The notes beneath the pieces were generated by a model, which had not been told where the DNA came from, searched no databases, and was given only the letters and a program-made list of their open reading frames with translations. A stretch of DNA of 64,000 nucleotides, taken from the NCBI RefSeq assembly GCF_000003195.3, contig NC_012870.2, positions 186,001 to 250,000 on the forward strand, written 5' to 3'. This document shows positions 47,101 to 58,484 of this stretch, piece after piece (the first letter of the stretch is position 1; every line of letters begins with the position of its first letter). This DNA comes from Sorghum bicolor (Eukaryota; Streptophyta; Magnoliopsida; Poales; Poaceae). Both the position numbers and the translations under genes were made by a program.

Positions 47101-47670
47101 CCTACAAGCCAGGGACGGCTAGCACTGCCACAGCTGACACTCTTCTTTGGAACCGCGATGAGATGCTCATGGAGGTTCGTCAGTGATTTGTCCAAGCACA
47201 GTAGCTGTCCAAGAAGTACTACGACGCCAACCACAGGGATGTAGAGTTTCAGATCGGCGCGTGGGTTTGGCTGTGTCTTCTTCACCGCACAACGCAGTCC
47301 CTGAACCCGCATGCCAAGCACAAGTTGGGGCCACGCTAGGATGGTTCATTTCATGTTCTCGAGCGCATCGGCCGTGTTGCTTATCATCTACAGCTTCCCG
47401 AGGGTGCCCGCATCCACGACGTCTTCCACGTTGGTCTTCTGAAGTAGCACCATGGTGACCCACCTGCTACGCTGGGTGCTCTTCCCCCAATGTTCAACGG
47501 CCACACCCTTCCTACGTCGGAGTGTGTGCTGCATGCTCAGCAGCGTCGCGGTGTCTGGAAGCTCCTGGTCAAGTGGTCAAGCTTGCCTGCCAACGATGCG
47601 ACTTGGGAGACGCTGGACTCCTTTTGCGACCACTTCCCCAACTTCCAGCTCAAGGGCAAGCTGTTTTCAT
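41132..47670 (+). pseudogene. gag-pol of the gypsy element
   Basis: Domains in order: gag (about 41640-42150; FYNLEFATYDGTIDTLNWL), zinc knuckle CFNCDEPYARGHIC (about 42310), protease with DIGS in place of DTGS (about 42565), reverse transcriptase (43180-43500; [15 protein letters not shown]), RNase H, integrase (44480-45066, then 46993 onward), and a C-terminal chromodomain (47520-47670; GVWKLLVKWSSLPANDATWE). About twenty in-frame stops interrupt it. Nearly all are TAG at sites where related elements have Gln or Trp. A frameshift lies near 43240. The nested solo LTR splits the integrase after PCAW. Confidence 0.9.
45062..46997 (-). mobile_element. Solo LTR, TGAAAG...CTTTCA family, copy B
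   Basis: The element is 45067-46992 (1,926 bp) with perfect duplication CTTGG on each side. Sense is - (TATTTATA at 45942-45949). The CACCGGACGC/GCGTCCGGTG array lies at about 46001-46395. It is inserted in the gypsy integrase, so it is younger than the gypsy element. Confidence 0.9.
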
Positions 47671-47683
47671 AGGAGGGGAGAGA

Positions 47684-48045
47684 TATTATGACGGGCATAA
47701 CATACCAGCACCGTAAGCCTAATAGTGGCTAGGAGAAGGCGATGGAGTTAGGGTTTAGCCCATATACGCTGCTATTATTAATATTCTTAGGGGGGTTTCT
47801 TATAATTGCTATTATTTGAGACATATAAATATTTGTAAACCCTATGGGACAAATTAAGCAGAAACATTATTTGTTTTTGGCTTCCTGAAGGGAGCTGGGA
47901 TTTTCCACCGACCTCCTGCCCTAGCTTGTGCGCGCAGCAGCCACGACGCCGCTGCACCGTCTTCCTCGCGTGCTTAGGCCACGTCCTTAACCCTCCCACT
48001 CATATAGCTTGCAATCTATTCCCGATAGGACTAGGGTTCCTATTA
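47684..48045 (+). repeat. 3' LTR of the gypsy element
   Basis: It starts TATTATGACGGGC, with TG mutated to TA, and ends GGTTCCTATTA. It follows the polypurine tract. Confidence 0.93.
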
Positions 48046-48559
48046 GTACACTGGTCCACTTATACTAAGAGGGTACTTGAAAAATTCAATATGAGCAAGT
48101 GCCACCCTCTTAAGACCCCCATGGTGGTCTGATCCCTAGAAGTGGATAAGGACCCATTCAGACCTAAGGGTGATGATGAGGAAGTATTGGGACCCAAAGT
48201 TCCATACTTGCGCACCATTAGAGCACTGATATACCTTACAAACTGCACGAGACCTGATATTGTGTTTGTAGTGAATTTGTTGGCAAGCTACAGTGCTGCC
48301 CCAACCAGGAGGCATTGGGTTGGCGTCAAAACCATCTTGAGATACCTACAAGGTACACAAGACCTTGGTCTAGGGTTCCCGAAGAACCAAGCACCAACCA
48401 TGGTGGGATATGTGGATGCTGGTTATATGTCTAACCCACATAATGCTAGATCGCAAACTGGTTTTGTATTTCTCTGTGGTGGTGGAGCCATTTTCTGGCG
48501 GTCTGTGTAGCAAACCTTAGTTGTCACATCGACCAACCACTCAGAGATAATTACCCTGT

Positions 48560-50422
48560 ATGAGTGAAAGCCCTAGTTTGGTTTTGGATAATTGATGAAA
48601 CCCTAGTACTAACCTTTATGCTAAGTATGTGTAGACTTAATGAGGTTGGTACATGCCAAGTGATGGAGCAAGTGATGATCATGGTGATGATGATGATGAC
48701 CACAAGGTGATCAAGTGCTCAACTTGGAAAAGAAGAAAGAGAAAAACAAAACCCTATGGAGATCAAGGCAAAGGTATTGCTTAGGGTTTTGGTTTTGGTG
48801 ATCAAGACACCATAGAGGGTGTGATCACATTTAGGATAGATAGCCGTACTATAAAGAGGGGAATTCTTTGGCTAAGCGGTTATCAAGTGCCACTAGGTGT
48901 CTTTGTTCTTGTGCATTCATTTAGAACCTAGTGAGCTAACTTAACTCCTTCGAAGAAAATGTTTGTGAAATTGCTAACACACGTGCACATGTTGGTTTAA
49001 TTTGTGGTGTTGGCACACTTTGAGAAGGAGTTGAAGTTTGAAGGGTAGAGAGAGGATGGGTTCGAGAGGATGGGTTTAATTTGTGGTGTCGGCGTTTTTC
49101 GAGAAAATGAAGTGCATATTTTCTATTGCGCCGGTGGGAAATTTGGAGAAGTCGCGGGAGTGGAGAAACACTCACCGAACGCTGGCCACTGAGGCACAGG
49201 ACGCTAAGTCTGAGCGTGCGGTGCAGACAGTGCCTGGCCCAGCTAGGGTAAGGCACCAGACGACAGGCACCGGACGCAGGCCTGTGCGTCTGGTGGTTAG
49301 CGTCCGGTGTGCGGGCGTTTTGCAACCCTCTCTGCGCATGAGTCCGGTGTGCATCGGACGCGTCCAGTGTTAACTTGCTCAGCGTCCGATGCTCTGCAGG
49401 TTACCGTTAGACTCTGACACGCGGCTGACGTTGGAGCACCGGACGCTGGTGTTGAGCGTCCGGTGCCCCTTTAAGAGCGTCCGGTGACCCCGAGTTTTAC
49501 CCAGTGAGAGAGCCAACGGCTCTATTTGTTTGAGGGGCTATAAATACGTGTTTGGCCGGCTTGGGGCTCACACTCTTGGCATTCGAACATACTTGACATC
49601 CTTGTGAGCCTAAGCAAACCCCTCCCACTCATCTCCTTCATAGATTAAACATCTTTGTGAGATTAGGAGTGATTCCAAGTGCATTTGCTTGAGTGATTGC
49701 ATCTAGTGGCACTTGGGGATCGTTCTAGCTGCGGTTTTCTTGTTACTCTTGGTGGTTGCCGCCACCTAGACGGCTTGGAGCAGCGTAGGAGCATTGGCAC
49801 GAGTTGGTGATTGTTCGTGGCCATCTCCCGGTGATTGTGAGGGGTCTTGTACCTTCCCCGGCGGAGAGCTGAAAGGTAACTCTAGTGGATTGCTCGTGTC
49901 ATTGAGCTAGCTCACTTGTGGGTAGGTTCTTGTGGTGTCCTAGTGAGGACGAGGTTCGTGCTACACCTCTTAGCCACCGAACCACCAAGTGTTGGTCGAC
50001 ACAACGGGGACGTAGCGTGCCGGCAAGCACGTGAACCTCGGGAGAAAATTGTGTGTCTCCTTCGTGATTATTCATTGGATTTCTCCCGGTGATTGGACTT
50101 CATATTATTGATTGGTTCATCCCCTCTACGCGGTGGTATAAAGATCAAACCATCTCTTTTTACATTCCCGCAAACTAGAGTAGCTTTCTTACTTGCATAG
50201 AAACTTTAGGTAGCTCTCTAGTGTAAGTAGTAACATAGCTCTTGTGTGCCTAGAGATTATATCAACTAGAATTGTTGGATAGGTGGCTTGCAAACACCCC
50301 TTTAGAGCTAGAGCAAAAAGCTTCGCTTTGTTATTTACTAACCTCTTGCTCTAGTGAGTTTGTAGAATTTTTTAAATAGGCTATTCACCCCCCCTCTAGC
50401 CATATTAGGACCTTTCAATGAG
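48560..50422 (+). mobile_element. Solo LTR, TGAAAG...CTTTCA family, copy C
   Basis: The element is 48565-50417 (1,853 bp) with perfect duplication ATGAG. Sense is + (TATAAATA at 49539-49546). The motif array is at about 49170-49495. Its motifs are more mutated than in copies A and B (e.g. CACCGAACGC, GCGTCTGGTG). It interrupts the copia RNase H domain. Confidence 0.9.
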
Positions 50423-51120
50423 GCTACACTAGAATGTGTTTGGTTGCAACGAATGATTAATCACGTCTAGAAGTCATGTAGTTTGAACGTCGCCGACACC
50501 CCCACCATTATCTATGAAGATAATGCAGCTTGTGTTGCACAAATGCACATGGGTTATGTCAAGAGCAATCTCACAAAGCATATTGCTCCAAAATTCTTTA
50601 ATCCCTATGAGCTGCAGATCCTGCAAGCAAGGTTATGTGAAAACCTCACAAATCTTTTCACGAAATCTCTACCTGCTTCTAGCTTCTATAGGTGCGTCCA
50701 TGGAATTGATATGAGGCGGCTTAGAGAGTTACATGATTCAGAGGGAGACAAGCCCCAAAGACATAATCCATGACCGTGGTCCTAAAGATCACGAGTCGGT
50801 CCTAAAGACCGATCCGAACATCAACTGTTGTACTCTTTTTCTTTTGATGAGTTTTTTCCACTAGGTTTTCTCATGCAAGGTTTTTAACGAGGCAACAAGT
50901 GCAACATAAGAATGTCAAAGAGTTGAGGCATTGTAGAAATTTGTATCCATTCATTCTTGCCCTCTATAAAAGGAGGTCACTTTCAGCTGATGTAATACAC
51001 AAGTGAAAAGTGAAAGTGAAATACAAAGCCTTTCATTCTCCCCATCTCTCAGTGTCCAAAATTTCTGTGTTATGAGTACAATCCGTGAGCAATCCACTGA
51101 GCGATTTCTAACAGTTGCGC

Positions 51121-51237
51121 TATTTTCAAATATGCCAGCAGCAAAATAGAATGAAGGTCCCAAAGTGACGAGGAGGAATAATGTGACTTGGGCGCTGAAT
51201 ATCCATGACTTTGTGGCAAGTCTCGCATGTTGGTTGC
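51121..51237. other. Short unassigned spacer
   Basis: A brief open stretch between the copia end and the next LTR. I do not recognise it. Confidence 0.3.
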
Positions 51238-52800
51238 TGAAAGGATCTAATTGGCCTAGAGGGGGGTGAATAGGCGTATCTTAAAAACCTGAAACTTAAA
51301 AACTCAAGTTGCGGAAGTTAAATGCCTGTCGGTACTACCGACAGTTTGGGCCGGTACTACTGGTGTAAGACAGCCAGTACTACCGACGTAACTGCTGGTA
51401 CTACCGACGCCCTAAGAGAGCTACGAAATCAGAGTATATTGAGTTTTGATTTCAGATCTGAGAGTTACCCCACTCTTCTAGATGTAGTAGAGGGTGATGC
51501 TGAGGTTCCCTTGGCTCGGTTCTTCTCCAAAACGTAGATCGGCCCTTGTTCACCTGTGAAAGGGAGTAGAGAGGAAGAACACGAAGAACACAAGAACAAG
51601 GGTAGTCGATGCTACCTCCACAGCAAGACAAGATATTTTTCCTGAGGTTCGGCAATCCCCACAAAGGAGTTCCTACGTCCCCGTTGTTGAGGTGACCACG
51701 AAGGTCCGACCACTTAGGTCTCCTCCCTCAAGCAACCACACAGGTTAGCTCAAGATTTCCACTAAGAATCAAAGGGTTATACAAACACTTCGGGGTGCCC
51801 TCACAAATGAATCAACACGGGCAACCACGAAGAACGCCTAGCCGGCTAGGGTTCCAAGAACCCAAGAGTAACAAATGCAAACCAAACCGGCAAGACGAAG
51901 AATCCAAGTGCTCAAGTCACAAATCGAAGCTCCCAACTCTCTAATCTCACTTCTCTAGCTCGAATCTCTCAAGGAGTGAAGTCTAGGAGCAAAGAGGGAG
52001 AGAGAGTGGGTGAGACAAAGCTTGGAGACTGATTTCTCAGATGTAGAGTTGAAGGAATGAGAGAGCTAACGGTCAGAAAAGAGGGAAGAGCTATTTATAC
52101 ATAGGTCCTGAACAACTGCCGGTACTACCGGGGCAACCACCGGTACCACCGGCTACCTCAGATCTAACGGTAAGAAGTCTCTATGATTTGCGAGAAATAA
52201 GCCTACCGGTACCACTGGGCTTTTGTCGGTACTACCGACCATTGCCGGTACCACCGGTGGAAGGCCGGTACCACCGGCATTTCAAATCTCCGCAACCAAA
52301 GTCAGCGCAGATTTGGCCTGCCGGTACTACCGGCGTTTCACACCGGTACTACTGGTGCTGGCCGGTACCACCGGCCCAAGCCCGGTACTACCGGTAGTTT
52401 ATTTTCTCGCAAAACTCAGGAGTAAGGCTGGCACTGCCGGTACCACCGGCCCTGAGGGTTGGTACTACCGGGTCACCCTGGCAGAGAAGAAATTTCCTAG
52501 TGCTTCGTGCGTGCAAGTGTGTCTCTCAAGCGCAAGAAGTAAATTGACCTGAGCACCCTTATCCTCATCTTACCAACTTGATTTGCATCCCTCTTGATAG
52601 TGCGGCGTTTCCTATAACTCAAACAAAGAATAAAAACTTTGTAGCCACTTGAGTCGAAACACAGTTCATCCATTAGAAATTTAGGGGTGCTATAATTCAC
52701 CGAATGTTTTCGTTCAATTCCATCAATGGACTAACACCTATAGATTATGCTCGATAAACATGTTAGTCCCTAATTTGGTTGTCATTAATTATCAAAACCC
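51238..52800 (-). mobile_element. Truncated LTR related to the TGAAAG family, copy D
   Basis: It begins TGAAAGGATCTAATTGG and shares the CTAGAGGGGGGTGAATAGG block with copies A-C, but lacks the final AAACTAGGGCTTTCA and has no target duplication. Sense is - (TATTTATA at 52092-52099). Its arrays use a different motif, CCGGTACTACCGG/CCGGTACCACCGG: about eleven copies at 52118-52470 upstream of the TATA and four more at 51330-51410. Confidence 0.75.
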
Positions 52801-54703
52801 ACATCGGAGGCGAATGCAGTATGCAGCGCCCCAGCACCGTCGGAGCGTGGAGCCATCATCACCATAAGGGCCCGTTCGTTTGTAGTCCGGGATGGCCAGG
52901 GCTGTTGGACGGGCTAATTTTCACGCTTCATGAGTGTTCATGGATTTCTGACGTTTTTGGGGTCCATGACTAACTAGCCGTTATATACCGCATATGCAAG
53001 TATGCAACCAAGATTTGTTGTCAATATACCCTATTAATTTGCCCAAGTATTACCATATTAATTTGAGAAAAGAAACATGTTGTAAGTAATTTACAATTAG
53101 CTTAAGCAAAAAAACCAATAAATTTTATCAGACAAATAAGTGGGTTATAAGTCAGCTAACTATTATATGAGTGGACAATAAATTTTTATACAGCTAGCAG
53201 CTAGTTATATCATTTCTAATAGTAGATATAATAGGAGATACCGGGAAGATTAATATATGCAGGCAGGAGCGCGACGGGGGCAGCAGGGTCGGATGTTGAG
53301 GTTCAGGTTCTCGTTCTCTGCACTGCATGCGTCGCTGTCGTCGTCTGCGTGCGGATTCCATATCCAGATGATGGTTGGCGGCAGTGCCAGGACTGTGGTG
53401 GATCCCGCTGGGCGCTGGCTTAGCTCTCCTCCAACGATCCACCACGTACCCATCGTCATCACGCATGCCAAACTAAAGCTACAACGCAAATTATATAACT
53501 AATTCAAAAGGTACTCTTAATTAATTAGTAGTAGCTAGTAAGAGCAGCAGTCGATCCAGCCACTTGCTTAGATTTGAGCTCGTGACACAATTACCTACTG
53601 TACCTGGCTGCAACTTGACAATATAATACATGATGCAAGAAACTATCTAATTAATCTAGATTGGAGGAAATGAAATGAATTTGGCACAAACAACACAACG
53701 ACATGCATATGCATGCATACTGATCGATGATCCGACTAGCTAGTATCCAGCCAGTGGCTGGCGGCGCTGAATGGAATGGCATGTAACTCATATTCCGGCC
53801 GGTCTAGCTAGCAAGACTTGAACGTTGACCAAAAGCTATGCAGGAGCAGGCAGGCAAAGAAAGTAGCTAGCTAGCCTAGGTCCAAGCCACAAGACTGCCT
53901 AACTACCCCTTTTCTTCTTCTTTATTGTACTCTAAAAAAACTAGCTAGCTAGCTTTTCTTCTTTATTTACCGTATTTATCATCGCAATACTCTCTATATA
54001 TCTCTCTTCTTCTTCTCTCTCTATATAGTGCTAAATGGTACTAAACACGGTTTAGTATTATTTAGTATTTTTTCTGTTCAGTTCAAACCTGCAATGTAGA
54101 ATAATATTATATATACCTAGGATTTGGAATAGCGTGTATATATGCATGCTAATTAATCATCAGCAGCCATTCATTGCATTGGTTATGTTAGCTGCAACCT
54201 GCAGGCTGCTTGTCAATCCCTGCGTGCGTGCGGTGTGACCTGACATTGTGTTAGCACACATCGGTCCTCCGTCCTCGGCTAAATAATCATTGTTAACTGT
54301 TAGTAATATACATGCATGCCTATGGACGTTACTTAATTTCACATCCCAAATCAAAGGGCCACGCAATACTTACTTTATTGTACTACTATATGGATACCCA
54401 GATAGCCGCCTCAGCAATCAGCACCCCCTGTTTTTGAGCTCTTGCATGTAGTTTATGCATGATGCGTCGGCATAGGCATACCATACACACACACACTCCA
54501 AACACTTCCAAGTGCACCCCAAATGTATAACTGAATAATATAGGACACCCATGCACACGTGCTCAGAACATAGTAGTAAGTTAGTAACCGTTTTCAACTT
54601 TTGTAGTTTGGGTTGGGGGGAGGAGGGTTCTTCAATCCTACTAAATTGTAAGAGAGAGATATATAGGGAAATTAACTTCGTACTTCCAGGAGTAGCTACT
54701 CCT
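52801..54703. other. Intergenic, unassigned
   Basis: A GGGCCCGTTCGTTTG block at about 52868 resembles a MITE end without a partner. 53255-53480 is GC-rich and open on both strands with no family match. CTAGCTAG runs and CT-rich tracts occur at 53940-54030. No gene is supported. Confidence 0.4.
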
Positions 54704-57178
54704 ATAACTGTAGGGTATAAACCCCTATATCCTCATGGGCTTATATGGGCCACACCATCAGAGGTGGCTCGACCCACAAGATGAAGACGTGCGGCGCACG
54801 ACTGGTCGGCGTGCACCGCAAGGCTACAAGATATTGTACCAAATATGATAGTTTACTTGTAACTCTGTCCCTTCACGATATATAAGGAGGGGCAGGGGTA
54901 GATCATACATATTATTCTCTCAACATAAATCAATACAACAAGACGCAGGACGTAGGTTTTACGCCCACACGGCGGCCGAACCTGGATAAAAAGCTTGTCC
55001 GTGTCTTGCGTCACTGTCGAGTTCGTAGCTTGCGCACCGTCTACCGATAAACTACTACCGTGGGTATACCCCAAGGTAGACTGCCGACCAACTTTCGTCG
55101 ACAGTGGCGCGCCAGGTATGGGGTGTGCGTACAGCTCTCTCGGCGAACAAGATGGTCATCATCCCAGCTTCCGCAGCCGTGCCTGAAGACTTCACGTTCA
55201 CCGTCAGCTTCAACAGCTTCACCGCCACGACCACGGAGGAGATGAAGATCTGATCTGGGCCAACCACTTCTTCATCGACGTCGGCGGCAGCTTCAACCAC
55301 GCTGGCTACGACTCCGACTACTCCAGCAACGTCTCCGACCACGCCGACGATGCGTCACCTGATTTCCTACTACAAAGAAAGTCGCAATAATAATTGCCGC
55401 GAAGAACGACGCTACGACAACCGCGACCACCGTCATGACAACAAGTCAAAAAGCTCGAGGGCCAAACAATTTTGTCACCACCGACCAGACTCTTGTCCAA
55501 AGATAAGTACACTTCTAATATTTTATTTATTTTTGGCATAATATTTTTTATTATCCTTCAAAACAACTTGTTGGTTAGCCGACTAGTTTTTTCTCCTACA
55601 CGAGTTTTCCAGAGCCGGTACTGTCTCCGACTCCTCCCTACACGTGCATGAGATCCGCCCTCTGCGTTCTGGGTGGTCGGTAGTAGCTCTCTAGCGAGGC
55701 TGGCAATACTACGCGTGCCTAGGTTCCGCACCTCATGCAAATTGTCGGCTAGACCAGAGCTGGTACAAGTTTTAGGATGATTAACTACTCGTGCTAATTT
55801 TATAATAAAAAATCTAAAACTTATCTCAGTGCTAATTTTTTATCTAAGTTTATTTATACATTATATACTACCTATTCTCTATATTTATTTTTCAGGAGTT
55901 TGGCCTAGTCAACAAGCTACGCTCGGGGACTCGTCGACTATTCCCTACGCTGTGCTCGGAGACTGCTCCGACCACCGAGCACGTTTACGTTCCCAACCAC
56001 GCTCGGGGACTTGTCGACTAGTCTCTACGCTGTGCTCGAAGACTGTGCCGACCACCGAGCACGTTTACGTTCTCAACCACGCTCGGGGACTTGTCTACCA
56101 GTCCATACGCCGTGCTCGGGGACTGTGCCGACCACCGAGCATGTTTACGTTCCCAACCATGCTCGCGGACTGGTCGACCAGTCTCTATGCCGTGCTCGGA
56201 GACTCATCAATCATCTCCGTGCGCTGTGCTCGGGACTTGCTTCGATTACTCTCCAACCACAGCTTGGGGATTGCTTTTTTCAGTTATGGATAATTTTAAT
56301 TTTTTAGACCTTGCTACAAGGCTCATACTTCGCCTTCCAGCAAGCTCGGGGACTACATCGGTACGATGCATCTGGCGATGCATCTCAGTTTCAGAATTTC
56401 TTTGAGGACTTTTCTTTTGACCCTGGCACCACGTGCCTACGTCACCTACTACCAGGCTCGGGGACTAAGTGGGCACACTTCACCTTGCGGTGAATATGCT
56501 TGCTTTTTGAAAGGATATACTTTTCAGAAAAGTAAAGTGGGCACACTTCACCAGGAAAGAAATCTTTTTTGATTAAGAGCACCATACATTCTTCGAACAA
56601 CCTGCTTCTTCGATGTCAATGTTGATCAACTGTCTTTTGAGTCGGTTAAAATACCGTTGCAACTGTTTGGGCGACTTTCCTGCTTATTGAAGACGTCAAG
56701 CCTCACTGATCAAAGAAGCTCAAGATGGCGTGTTACATCACAATACATGATGCTCGGGGACTAGCTGTGGGGGTATAAACCCCTATACCCTCATGGTCCT
56801 ATATGGGCCGCACCATCAGAGGTGGCTCGACCCACAGGATGAAGACGTGCGGCGCACGACTGGTCGGCGTGCACCGCAAGGCTACAAGATATTGTACCAA
56901 ATGGGATAGTTTACTTGTAACTCTGTCCCTTCACGAAATATAAGGAGGGGCAGGGGTCCCCTAGTGGACAGATCATACATATTATTCTCTCAACACAAAT
57001 CAATACAACAAGACGCAGGACGTAGGTATTACGCCCACACGGCGGCCGAACCTGGATAAAAAGCTTGTCCGTGTCTTGCGTCACCGTCGAGTTCGTAGCT
57101 TGCGCACCGTCTACCGATAAACTACTACCGTGGGTATACCCCAAGGTAGACTGCCGACCAGCTTTCGTCGACGATAAC
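54704..57178 (+). mobile_element. Complete non-coding LTR retrotransposon
   Basis: The element is 54709-57173 (2,465 bp) with perfect duplication ATAAC (54704-54708, 57174-57178). LTRs are 54709-55103 and 56766-57173. The right LTR carries about 13 extra bases (CCCCTAGTGGACA) near 56958. A primer site TGGCGCGCCAGGTA follows the left LTR. The 1.66-kb interior has no gag or pol, only short frames and GCTCGGGGACT-rich tandem repeats, so it must borrow proteins from another element. Confidence 0.92.
55915..56215 (+). repeat. 80-bp tandem repeats inside the non-coding LTR element
   Basis: ACCACCGAGC recurs at 55971, 56051 and 56131, exactly 80 bp apart. Each unit also carries CGTTTACGTT, CAACCA(C/T)GCTCG and a GTCGACTAGTC-like segment. 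About three and a half units are visible. Confidence 0.9.
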
Positions 57179-57184
57179 TATATC

Positions 57185-57450
57185 TCTAGATTTGTGATGT
57201 ATATGACCGGACGAAATGTATATAGACGAAATATATGATCATACTAGATCATTTAGGGTAATATGTATGTTAAGTATGCATGAATACATAGAGTATGTGG
57301 TTATACTTATTATATATACTACAATAGTGATATTTTAGTAATATATTAAAAAATATGGATTCTTTTGAAAATTATTCGTATGATAAGATTTCAAGTACCT
57401 TAATATGAGTATATAAACATACTCAAACCGATAAACAAGTTTGCACATAT
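57185..57450. repeat. AT-rich dispersed repeat, copy 2
   Basis: This is a diverged, same-orientation copy of 19075-19430, starting directly after the LTR element. Confidence 0.55.
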
Positions 57451-58256
57451 ACTAAAAAAAGGTTTCTTATTTTCTTTTTGTTATCTCTGATTCAAATCTG
57501 GAAACGGCTGGTTTTTTGTTTTGCATTATTTTTATTTTAATGCTCGCGTGTTTTCTCATCTGATCTTTTTTCTTTTCCGTCTTGTCTCCTTCAAGTTTTA
57601 TGTTTTTTTGTTTATGTCTTTTTTTGTTTGTTTTTCTTCTTTTCCGTATGATTTTCCATCACCGTTTTTCTCTCATAAATATAAAAATAGATAATGAATA
57701 TAATATATAATCTTTGAGCCCTTGGCCTGAAGAAAGGGAGATTTTCACCCCAAAGTTGTTAATACATTTTCAGTACAAACAAAAATATTTTATTATAACA
57801 TGGTTCATTCTATATGTCCAAGTAATCAAAGTTTTTGTTATCTAGTCTAACATAAATAAATATGTCTTCAAATTGTATGCACGTACTGATGCAATCCATA
57901 ACGATGACTACCATTTGGGAACTCCACATTTAACCGTTCTAATATATGGATAGTATAAAATTAAAGCTGTGATACATTTACAAGTAAATATTTCTATGCT
58001 TTGCAAAGTGAGACAAAAAATCTATCTATATATTTGGATTGTGTGTGCAAGCTTATACGTAGGATGTGTGTGCAAGCACGTCATACATGTATACATTTGT
58101 ACTTTTTAAAAAAAGTGAAACCTAGCATTTCCTCCCTTTACTCATGATGTGCTCCTAGCCTCTTAAATCCTTTGTGTGCCACTGCCAAATCCCCCTTTGC
58201 GCGTTGAGTATTCGTACAGTAGTTCCGTTCCAAAAGAAGGCATATTCTACATAATC
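57451..58256. other. Intergenic, unassigned
   Basis: AT-rich with T-rich runs (57480-57670). Nothing recognisable. Confidence 0.4.
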
Positions 58257-58484
58257 CCTAGGTTAGAAACACACTTGATCCTTGCTTAGGCATGAACACC
58301 AAAGCTGTGGTTGATCAACTTGTTCAACTGAGGATATGTTTAGTTCAATTGTGAGCTATGAAAAAGTTGACCTAGGATGGAAACACACCTGATCCTTGCT
58401 TGGGCATCAACACCAAAGTTGTGGTTGACCAACTTTTTCAACCGAGGATATGTTTGGTTCAATTGTGAGCTATGAAAAAATTGG
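58257..58484 (+). repeat. Tandem duplication, two 114-bp units
   Basis: The units start CCTAGG at 58257 and 58371. Both contain GAAACACAC, TGATCCTTGCTT and GGCAT, then TTCAATTGTGAGCTATGAAA. Similarity is high with scattered substitutions. Relics of the GAGCTATGAAA part recur near 58750. Confidence 0.9.

Larger units (their letters stand above)
40620..48050 (+). mobile_element. Complete chromodomain Ty3/gypsy retrotransposon, inactive
   Basis: The element spans 40625-48045 with target duplication GTACA (40620-40624, 48046-48050). The 5' LTR is 40625-40983 and the 3' LTR 47684-48045. A primer site (TTGGTATCGGGGAC) follows the 5' LTR, and a purine tract AGGAGGGGAGAGA precedes the 3' LTR. Removing the nested solo LTR at 45067-46992 gives an original length of about 5.5 kb. 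It sits in the copia fragment in the same orientation. Confidence 0.93.
39859..51120 (+). mobile_element. Copia retrotransposon 3' half, interrupted three times
   Basis: Pieces in order: 39859-40087 (reverse transcriptase with YVDD and LEHLPEG), 48046-48564 (STYTKRVLEKFNMSKC, RNase H start, TRPDIVFVVNLLASY), and 50418-50770 (YEDNAACVAQMHMGYVK to the C-terminus). Joining across the insertions restores one copia order. 50773-51120 is probably the 3' LTR: it carries TATAAAAGG at about 50965. A few stops (e.g. a TAG where Trp or Gln is expected near 48508 and 50469) show it is dead. The left end is truncated. Confidence 0.85.
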
